Shown piece by piece: positions 17,734-23,890 of a stretch of 37,264 bases of DNA. Numbering within the stretch: the stretch's first letter is position 1; each line of letters starts with the position of its first letter. Both the position numbers and the translations under genes were made by a program. The notes below the pieces were generated by a model. It saw nothing but the letters and a program-made list of their open reading frames with translations. It did no database searches and was not told the origin of the DNA. Source of the stretch: Clostridiales bacterium. GTDB lineage: Bacteria; Bacillota; Clostridia; Oscillospirales; Oscillospiraceae. The stretch covers positions 1-37,264 of the forward strand of contig JAJUGN010000016.1 of NCBI GenBank assembly GCA_029265975.1, in the 5' to 3' direction.

Positions 17734-18078
17734 TACTTTGGGCTGAAATACTTGCTACACAATAGCAGCAACTTTTGCGTATTTTTCTGTGCAAAATACT
17801 GAATTTTTTCCGTTTTTTCGGAAATATTTAGGCAGCGCTTGTGTAATATGACGGATTGCGGAGCTTAATATTGATTTTTTTCTATTATACTTATATTGAC
17901 AACAAAATTATTACTTGAGATAATGTAGTGGTAAATTGAAAAAAATTCTTGCTCCGGAGGAATTACGGGCACAATTCCGCAACGCTTGCCCTGCTTTTCA
18001 TCGCTTTTCCCCTAAAGCCGCTTCATTCAGCGGATATCCCCCCGAATATGCTCTGCGTATTTCATATTTGAAAGAACG
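17734..18078. other. AT-rich divergent regulatory region and iorAB leader
   Basis: The interval between the two divergent operons contains no convincing gene. On the plus-strand side, after the promoter at 17896-17924, the leader holds a GGAGG at 17956-17960 with no usable start codon nearby, inside a small hairpin (GGAATT 17959-17964 and AATTCC 17973-17978), and a second hairpin at 18018-18033 (CCGCT/AGCGG). The left part is AT-rich with no clear operator palindrome. Confidence 0.5.
17896..17924 (+). promoter_or_regulatory. Promoter of the small protein B-iorAB operon
   Basis: TTGACA (17896-17901), a 17-bp spacer and GATAAT (17919-17924) form a near-perfect sigma-A promoter. The leader of roughly 150 nt before the first coding frame is longer than needed. 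Confidence 0.7.
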
Positions 18079-18261
18079 GTGAACAGGTTGTACGAATTCG
18101 ACCGTTTCGATGATTTTGACATCGAATTCACAAATAAAATAATAAGCGAAAAAGAAAAAAAGGATAGCTCCGAAACATTTCGGGATCATCCCGAGCTGCT
18201 CGCCATAATCCCGAAATGCGAGCAGGGTCTGGAATGCGACCACTGCGGATACTGCCACTGA
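18079..18261 (+). CDS. Small four-cysteine-tail protein B
   Basis: This 60-residue protein is acidic and charged in its first 40 residues and ends with IIPKCEQGLECDHCGYCH. Cys47, Cys53, Cys56 and Cys59 have exactly the C-x5-C-x2-C-x2-C spacing and the same fixed Gly, Glu and Gly positions as protein A at 15931-16092, while the rest of the two proteins differs. I do not recognise the family. The GTG at 18079 is the best start, but its ribosome site (GAAAG) is weak, and the frame is open back to 18016. It is the first gene of the iorA-iorB-kinase transcript, 48 nt before iorA, suggesting a job with that oxidoreductase. Confidence 0.6.
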   Translation: MNRLYEFDRFDDFDIEFTNKIISEKEKKDSSETFRDHPELLAIIPKCEQGLECDHCGYCH

Positions 18262-18309
18262 AAGGCAAACAAAAAAATTGTACAAGGACTACAACAAGGA
18301 GGAATTTTG

Positions 18310-20067
18310 TTGAAACAACTACTGACCGCCAACGAAGCGGTTGCGAGAGGCGCCTGGGAGGCGGGAGTGAAATTTTCGTCCGCTTACCCCGGAACGCCCA
18401 GCACCGAAATACTCGAAAACTTATCGACTTACCCGGAAATCAATTCGGAATGGGCGCCTAACGAAAAGGTCGCTCTCGAAGCCGCTATCGGGGCAGCCTT
18501 CGCCGGAGCGCGCGCCACCGCGTCGATGAAGCATGTCGGACTCAACGTGGCCGCCGACCCCCTTTTCACTCTCGGCTACACAGGCGTCAACGCCGGCCTC
18601 GTAATAATCAACGCCGACGACCCCGGCCTGCATTCGTCGCAGGACGAGCAGGACAACCGTTATTATGCCCGCGCCGCAAAAGTCGGTATGCTTGAGCCCT
18701 CCGACTCTCAGGAAGCCAAGGACATGATGAAAATCGCCTTTGAGCTCAGCGAGAAGTACGACACTCCCATACTTTTCAGAATGACCACCCGCGTCTGCCA
18801 CTCCAAGAGCATCGTCGAGCTGGGCGAGCGCAAAGAAGTGCCCTTTGTTCCTTATGTGAAGAAGGACAAGTTCAATCCGGTGCCGGCAATATCCAAGGTC
18901 CTGCACACCAAGGTCGAGGAGCGTCTCAAAAAGCTTGAGGAGTTCTCAAACTCAACGGAGCTCAATTACATAGAGTGGGGCAAAGACCGCAAAATCGGCG
19001 TAGTGTCCGCGGGCATCGCGTATCAGTATGCGAAGGAAGTATACGGAGACAGCGTTTCCTACCTTAAGCTCGGATTCACATTCCCGATGCCGATACAAAA
19101 AATCCGCGAGTTCGCGTCACAGGTCGAGACCCTCATCGTTGTCGAAGAGCTTGAACCCTTCATGGAGGACATAATAAAGGCCGCCGGTATCCCCTGCATC
19201 GGAAAGGCCAAAATCCCCATCGAGGGCGAGCTGAACCCCGATATCGTCAGGAAGGCTCTCATCGGAACGGAAAACAAGACCATACAATACGACAGATCGG
19301 TCGTTGCAGACCGTCCCCCCGTCCTCTGCGCTGGCTGCCCGCACCGCGGCTTCTTCTACGAGCTCAACAAGCTGAAGAACGTTGTAGTAACCAGCGACAT
19401 AGGCTGCTACGGCCTTGCTCCCAAGGATATTGCGATCTGCATGGGCGGCGGCTTCTCCGTCGCGCACGGCGCGCAGAAGGTATTCAACATGGTGGGCGAC
19501 GGCAGGCGCTGCGTCGGCGTAATGGGCGACTCCACCTTCTTCCACTCGGGCATGACGAGCATGCTTGAGGCCGTCTACAACAACTCCAACGTCCTTCTCG
19601 TCGTGCTGGACAACCGCATAACCGGCATGACTGGACATCAGGAGAACCCGGGCAGCGGCTTTACGGCCATGGAGCAGGAAGCGAACATCACCGACGTGGC
19701 GGAGGTCGCGAAGGCTCTCGGAGTAAAGCATATAAAAACCGTCAACCCCTTGAATCTCAGCGAGGTGAAGGACGCAATACAGTGGGGTCTCGGCTTCGAT
19801 ACGCCCGCCGTCATCGTCACCCGCTGGCCCTGCGCTCTCAAGAAGCTTTCAGAGGCGGACAAAAAGGAATTTGGGAACTACAAGACGATCAACAAAGTCG
19901 ACGCCGATAAGTGCATCGGCTGCAAGATGTGCGTAAAAACCGGCTGCCCGGCGCTTGAGTACCACAGCGATACTAAGAAGGTCACCATCGACAGGAACCA
20001 GTGTCTGGGCTGTGACGTCTGCGTCCAGGTCTGCCCGAAGAACGCGATAGTACGGGAGGGCAAATAA
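18310..20067 (+). CDS. iorA: Indolepyruvate ferredoxin oxidoreductase, alpha subunit
   Basis: IorA (585 residues) with IorB oxidatively decarboxylates aryl pyruvates to aryl acetyl-CoA while reducing ferredoxin. The N-terminal pyrimidine-binding domain starts ANEAVARGAWEAGVKFSSAYPGTPSTE. The thiamine-diphosphate domain carries CAGCPHRGFF and GDSTFFHSGMTSMLEAVYNN. The C-terminus holds two ferredoxin-type clusters, CIGCKMCVKTGCP and CLGCDVCVQVCP. A TTG at 18310 is taken as start, because AAGGAGG lies seven bases upstream and homologues begin MKQLLT; a TTG at 18307 is possible but too close to that site. iorB follows immediately. Confidence 0.94.
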   Translation: MKQLLTANEAVARGAWEAGVKFSSAYPGTPSTEILENLSTYPEINSEWAPNEKVALEAAIGAAFAGARATASMKHVGLNVAADPLFTLGYTGVNAGLVIINADDPGLHSSQDEQDNRYYARAAKVGMLEPSDSQEAKDMMKIAFELSEKYDTPILFRMTTRVCHSKSIVELGERKEVPFVPYVKKDKFNPVPAISKVLHTKVEERLKKLEEFSNSTELNYIEWGKDRKIGVVSAGIAYQYAKEVYGDSVSYLKLGFTFPMPIQKIREFASQVETLIVVEELEPFMEDIIKAAGIPCIGKAKIPIEGELNPDIVRKALIGTENKTIQYDRSVVADRPPVLCAGCPHRGFFYELNKLKNVVVTSDIGCYGLAPKDIAICMGGGFSVAHGAQKVFNMVGDGRRCVGVMGDSTFFHSGMTSMLEAVYNNSNVLLVVLDNRITGMTGHQENPGSGFTAMEQEANITDVAEVAKALGVKHIKTVNPLNLSEVKDAIQWGLGFDTPAVIVTRWPCALKKLSEADKKEFGNYKTINKVDADKCIGCKMCVKTGCPALEYHSDTKKVTIDRNQCLGCDVCVQVCPKNAIVREGK

Positions 20068-20068
20068 A

Positions 20069-20647
20069 ATGGCTGAAGTGAAAAACATTCTTCTCTGCGG
20101 AGTAGGAGGACAGGGTACGATACTTGCGAGCAAGATACTCTCCACCGCTCTTGTGTCCGCAGGCTACGACGTCAAGATGAGCGAGATCCACGGCATGAGC
20201 CAGCGGGGCGGCAGCGTTGTCACGCAGGTGCGCTACGGCGAAAAAGTATATTCCCCGATCATCGGCAAGGGCAGCGCGGACATCCTTGTTTCCTTTGAGG
20301 CGATGGAGGCGCTCCGCTATGTGGGCGAGCTTTCCCCGGACGGCATGGTCGTCGTCAACGATTTCAAAATGCCGACGGCAACGACGCTTTCGGGCGCACA
20401 GCAGTATCCCCACGACGCCGTGGAGCGCGTCAAGTCGCTCGCGAAGACCTATGTGCTGGACGCGAACAGGATCGCGACGGGACTTGGCAACCCCAAGGCC
20501 ATGAACGTCGTTCTCCTCGGGGCCCTCGTTAAGCTTATGAAGCTTGATTCTCTCGACTGGACCGGCGCGATAAAGGAATGCGTCAAGCCGGCGTTCGTTG
20601 AGCTGAACCTCAAGGCCCTCGAAGCGGGAATGTCTGCGGTTGCCTGA
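20069..20647 (+). CDS. iorB: Indolepyruvate ferredoxin oxidoreductase, beta subunit
   Basis: IorB (192 residues) is the gamma-type domain that completes the 2-oxoacid:ferredoxin oxidoreductase. The glycine-rich start NILLCGVGGQGTILASKIL, followed by MSEIHGMSQRGGSVVTQVRYG, is diagnostic. Its start lies one base after the iorA stop, with GGGAGGG upstream, so stoichiometric co-translation is expected. The complex is oxygen-sensitive. Preference for indolepyruvate, phenylpyruvate or other oxoacids cannot be read from the sequence. Confidence 0.94.
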   Translation: MAEVKNILLCGVGGQGTILASKILSTALVSAGYDVKMSEIHGMSQRGGSVVTQVRYGEKVYSPIIGKGSADILVSFEAMEALRYVGELSPDGMVVVNDFKMPTATTLSGAQQYPHDAVERVKSLAKTYVLDANRIATGLGNPKAMNVVLLGALVKLMKLDSLDWTGAIKECVKPAFVELNLKALEAGMSAVA

Positions 20648-20657
20648 GGCGTTTCAT

Positions 20658-21728
20658 ATGGAAATACTGCTTATAATAAATCCGGGCGGCACTTCCACTA
20701 AGATTGCCGTCTATGAAGACGAAAAGCCTCTTTTTGTCAAATCCATCGTACATGACCCGGAGGAGCTTAAAAAGTACGATGCCGTCGTAGACCAGTTTGA
20801 GTACCGCGAGGGTCTTATACTCGACGCCCTCAGGGAAAACAACATACCTCTCGAGTCCATAACCGCCATTGTCGCCCGCGGGGGGCTCCTTCCCCCGGTG
20901 GAGTCCGGAGCCTACAAAGTAAACGAGGACATGGTCTGGCAGCTTAGAAACAAGCCTCACCATGAGCACGCATCGAACCTTGCCGCAATCATCGCCTATT
21001 CCATCACCCGTAAGCACGACGTGCCCGCTTTCGTATACGACGGCGTGACAGTCGACGAAATGCTCCCCATCGTCCGCATAACAGGCCTGCCCGAAATGCC
21101 GAGAAAAGCGATAGGCCACAACCTCAACATGAGGGCCATAGCGATGAAGTACGCCAAGGAGCGCGGCAAAAAATATACGGACTGCTCGCTTATAGTCGTC
21201 CATATGGGCGGCGGCATTTCCGTAAGCGTTCACAGCGGCGGAAAAATTATCGACACCATAAACGACGGCGAGGGCCCGTTTTCACCCGAGCGCACCGGCT
21301 GGCTGCCCCTCCACGAAGTGGTCGAAACCTGCTTCTCCGGAAAGTACACCGAGCACCAGATGATGAAGATCATCAAGACGCAGGGCGGTCTTTACGCGCA
21401 TCTCGGCACCACCGACAGCCGCGAGGTCGAGAAAAGGATTGAGGCCGGGGACGAGCATGCAAAGCTTATTTACGACGCCATGGCGCTCAATATCGCAAAG
21501 AACATCGGCAAGGAAGCGCCTGTCGTCTGCGGAAAGATCGAAGCCATTCTTCTTACCGGGGGCATAGCCTACTCCAAGTATTTTACCGGGCTTATCGAGA
21601 AATACGTCTCCTTCATAGCGCCGGTTATAGTCTATCCCGGAGAAAACGAAATGGAGTCCCTCGCCCTCGGAGGGCTGAGGGTTCTCAGAGGAGAAGAAAA
21701 GGCGAAGGAATTTCACAAGGTAGTGTGA
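20658..21728 (+). CDS. buk: Butyrate kinase-family acyl phosphate kinase
   Basis: This 356-residue ASKHA-fold kinase converts an acyl phosphate and ADP to carboxylate and ATP, or the reverse. INPGGTSTKIAVYEDE forms the phosphate-binding loop, VVHMGGGISVSVHSGGKIID the second one, and ILLTGGIAYSKYF the adenosine region; RTGWLP and the overall length fit the butyrate/branched-chain carboxylate kinase group rather than acetate kinase. It follows iorB by 10 bp, which suggests that it harvests ATP from the acyl-CoA made by IorAB after a phosphotransacylase step; no phosphotransacylase gene is here. The ATG at 20658 is preferred to that at 20640, which overlaps iorB. Confidence 0.9.
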   Translation: MEILLIINPGGTSTKIAVYEDEKPLFVKSIVHDPEELKKYDAVVDQFEYREGLILDALRENNIPLESITAIVARGGLLPPVESGAYKVNEDMVWQLRNKPHHEHASNLAAIIAYSITRKHDVPAFVYDGVTVDEMLPIVRITGLPEMPRKAIGHNLNMRAIAMKYAKERGKKYTDCSLIVVHMGGGISVSVHSGGKIIDTINDGEGPFSPERTGWLPLHEVVETCFSGKYTEHQMMKIIKTQGGLYAHLGTTDSREVEKRIEAGDEHAKLIYDAMALNIAKNIGKEAPVVCGKIEAILLTGGIAYSKYFTGLIEKYVSFIAPVIVYPGENEMESLALGGLRVLRGEEKAKEFHKVV

Positions 21729-21768
21729 CCGAAATACAGAGCCTTCAGGATTAGCTGAGAAGAAAGAA

Positions 21769-21817
21769 GGGCGCCCCGGCTGTTTATTGCCGGGGCGCCG
21801 CGCTTTATTAATCTTTT
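21769..21817. terminator. Bidirectional terminator between buk and ECF-S gene
   Basis: GGCGCCCCGGC and GCCGGGGCGCC form a strong 11-bp hairpin (21770-21799) with an 8-nt loop; TTTTTTT follows at 21814 on the plus strand, and a pyrimidine-rich stretch follows on the minus strand. It separates convergent genes. Confidence 0.7.
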
Positions 21818-21848
21818 TTTCCCGCTGTTCGCGGTCCGTCGTTTCCGC

Positions 21849-22370
21849 TTATATGTCTATCTTCGATGCCGCCTTGCGTATGCGGCCGACAAACGGCAGC
21901 ACTATAAGGGCGGCCACTCCTATTTGTACCAGATTTCCGGGTATCGAACCCAGAGGGGAAATCCAGTTGCCGTATATTATTCCCTCGGCTATATAGTATC
22001 CGACCACCTTTATGGCGCAGGCGGCCAAAATAGCCAGCAGGTTAACGGCAAAGCTGCTGCGGTTTTTTGTGATCGCGCCTACTGTAAAGCCCATAAGCCC
22101 CACAATAACCAGTGTGAACGGAGCCCATACGGTCCAGCTGCTGAGTATGTCGAAAAGAGCCATTCCCACGCCTCCGGCGATAGCCCCGTACTTTTTGCCG
22201 AATACTATGGCAATAATGAAAAGGGGCACGTTGCCGAGATGCACAAGCCCGCCTTTGCCCAGCAGAAACGTTATCGGGAAGTTTACAAACGCGGTGCAGA
22301 CGTATACGAGGGCGATGAACACGGCGCCGTAAACTATCTGTCTTGTCTTTTTGGAGTTTTCGCTTTTCAT
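21849..22370 (-). CDS. ECF transporter S component (substrate-binding membrane subunit)
   Basis: This 173-residue protein has about five to six hydrophobic segments and resembles the ECF S-component group typified by Pfam ECF-ribofla_trS: HLGNVPLFIIAIVFGKKYGAIAGGVGMALFDIL and WAPFTLVIVGLMGFTVGAI are the characteristic stretches. S components bind a vitamin or related small molecule and work with shared EcfA1A2T subunits, which are not in the window. The substrate cannot be assigned, and no riboswitch is visible in its short leader. The ATG at 22370 follows AAGGAAAGG. It stands alone, divergent from the HAD gene. Confidence 0.8.
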   Translation of the reverse strand: MKSENSKKTRQIVYGAVFIALVYVCTAFVNFPITFLLGKGGLVHLGNVPLFIIAIVFGKKYGAIAGGVGMALFDILSSWTVWAPFTLVIVGLMGFTVGAITKNRSSFAVNLLAILAACAIKVVGYYIAEGIIYGNWISPLGSIPGNLVQIGVAALIVLPFVGRIRKAASKIDI

Positions 22371-22389
22371 GCTGTTTACCTTTCCTTGA

Positions 22390-22418
22390 TTGACGAAATT
22401 TTATTTTTGATTTATAAT
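22390..22418 (+). promoter_or_regulatory. Promoter of the HAD-glyoxalase operon
   Basis: TTGACG (22390-22395), a 17-bp spacer and TATAAT (22413-22418) precede the HAD start by about 70 bp. Confidence 0.65.
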
Positions 22419-22420
22419 AT

Positions 22421-22449
22421 TCTATATCTGACATTATTTAAATATCCAA
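22421..22449 (-). promoter_or_regulatory. Putative promoter of the ECF-S gene
   Basis: On the minus strand TTGGAT (22449-22444), a 17-bp spacer and TATAGA (22426-22421) form a plausible promoter lying almost back to back with the divergent one at 22390-22418. Confidence 0.45.
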
Positions 22450-22488
22450 TTTAAATAAATTTTTAGGTGTCAGTTTGCAAGGAAGCCT

Positions 22489-23196
22489 ATGGACACGGTT
22501 TTATTCGATCTGGACGGGACCCTTCTTCCGCTTGAACAGGACGATTTTATTAAGGAGTATTTCAGCGCGCTGACGCGTAAGTTTTCCTATCTTATCGAGC
22601 CCCGCGCTCTTACAAGGTCTGTGTGGGCGGCGACTGAGGCGATGATAAAAAACGACGGCTCTGATTTCAATTCGGAGGTCTTCTGGAGGGCTTTTTCCGA
22701 CATTCTGGGACGCGACATGAGAGTTTACGAGCCTCAATTCGAGAGCTTTTATAAAAACGAGTTTTCGGAGGCCGCAAAAACCGTTTTCCCGAACCGTCTT
22801 GCTGCGGAATGCGTAAAAGAGCTGAAAAGCCGGGGCTACACGCTCGCCCTCGCGACAAACCCTCTCTTCCCCGCCGTCGCGACCCTGGAGCGCATACGCT
22901 GGGCAGGGCTTGAACCCGGTGATTTCGTTTATATATCCACATACGAAAACTCGCGCTTCTGCAAACCCAATCCGAGGTACTTCGAGGAGTTTTTGAAAAA
23001 AATAGGAAAGAGCGCTTCCGACTGCATAATGGTCGGAAACGATACGAGAGAGGACGGCTCCGCCTGCAGGCTGGGAATACCGTTCTATCTTCTGGAAGGA
23101 CATGTCGTGGAGCACGAGGGAGTTTCCGCGGAGTGCTTTGGGCGGGGCGATTTTTGCGCGCTGCACGAATTCATACTCAGACTCCCCGCTCTGTAA
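22489..23196 (+). CDS. HAD-superfamily hydrolase
   Basis: This 235-residue protein carries the HAD motifs in order: I, VLFDLDGTLL with the nucleophile Asp near residue 7; II, ALATNP; III, the Lys in CKPNPRYFEEF; and IV, VGNDTREDGSACRLG. A helical cap lies between motifs I and II. The family dephosphorylates small metabolites or nucleotides; the substrate is not readable here. AAGGAAG precedes the ATG. The glyoxalase-like gene follows after 19 bp, likely in the same operon, which hints at metabolite damage control (inference). Confidence 0.85.
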   Translation: MDTVLFDLDGTLLPLEQDDFIKEYFSALTRKFSYLIEPRALTRSVWAATEAMIKNDGSDFNSEVFWRAFSDILGRDMRVYEPQFESFYKNEFSEAAKTVFPNRLAAECVKELKSRGYTLALATNPLFPAVATLERIRWAGLEPGDFVYISTYENSRFCKPNPRYFEEFLKKIGKSASDCIMVGNDTREDGSACRLGIPFYLLEGHVVEHEGVSAECFGRGDFCALHEFILRLPAL

Positions 23197-23215
23197 TGAA
23201 AGGAAGGAAAAAACT

Positions 23216-23587
23216 ATGAAATTCAAAATGGTGCATGAAAACTACAATGTCGCGGACCTCAGAACTTCCCTCGAATTTTACGAAAAGGCTCTTGGTCTTA
23301 CAGAAAAACGCCGGATCGCAGCTCCGGACGGCTCCTTTACGATAGTCTACGTCGGAAATGAGGAGTCGGACTTCCTGCTCGAGCTTACCGAGCTTTCCGG
23401 ACACAGGCAAAAATACGACCTCGGTGAATGCGAATTCCATCTTGCGTTCCGGACGGACGATTTCGAAGCCGCAAAGAAGCTTCATTCGGAGATGGGCTGC
23501 ATCTGCTATGAAAACGAGAAAATGGGCATTTATTTTATTCAGGACCCCGACGGCTATTGGCTTGAAATAATACCTGCAAGAAAATAG
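23216..23587 (+). CDS. gloA: Lactoylglutathione lyase-like protein (glyoxalase I family)
   Basis: This 123-residue protein of the vicinal oxygen chelate fold has all four metal ligands expected of glyoxalase I: His7, the Glu in FLLELTE, the His in EFHLAF, and the Glu in WLEIIPA. Glyoxalase I isomerises the hemithioacetal of methylglyoxal and a thiol; because clostridia often lack glutathione, the co-substrate could be another thiol. The upstream extension of the open frame to 23102 overlaps the HAD gene; the ATG at 23216 with GAAAGGAAGG in front is the real start. Confidence 0.85.
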   Translation: MKFKMVHENYNVADLRTSLEFYEKALGLTEKRRIAAPDGSFTIVYVGNEESDFLLELTELSGHRQKYDLGECEFHLAFRTDDFEAAKKLHSEMGCICYENEKMGIYFIQDPDGYWLEIIPARK

Positions 23588-23609
23588 GAGCCGCGGTTTT
23601 CTTTCCTTC

Positions 23610-23644
23610 AAGGGCACGCTTGCTTTTCCGGCGGCGTGCCTTTT
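23610..23644 (+). terminator. Terminator after the glyoxalase-like gene
   Basis: AAGGGCACGC (23610-23619) pairs with GCGTGCCTT (23634-23642) with one bulged G, followed by a short T-run. Its loop contains TTTTCCGGCGGCGTG (23624-23638), which is also the start of the conserved inner hairpin of repeat elements A and B. Confidence 0.55.
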
Positions 23645-23890
23645 GTGATGTTTCACAATCTCCTGTTCTCTTATTAAGGAAATAGTTAAATATACTTATA
23701 AAAATACAAATATTTTTATAAATCCGCGAATATTATTATGGAACAAATTAGACTTTTAGTATATATTTTTTAATGGGCTTTTTGTGGAATCGAAGCCTCG
23801 GAAACCGGGTCGTTAGATGGCTTGTCACACCCGTCCGCATTTTATGTGATAGAGCAAAAATAAAATATTAATACAGGGGGACCGAATTCA
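23645..23890. other. AT-rich intergenic region upstream of the enoate reductase gene
   Basis: The region has no visible gene. A loose inverted pair, GTCACAC (23823-23829) and TGTGATA, about 30 bp apart in total, could be an operator for the downstream gene. No clear -35/-10 pair was found with confidence. Confidence 0.3.
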
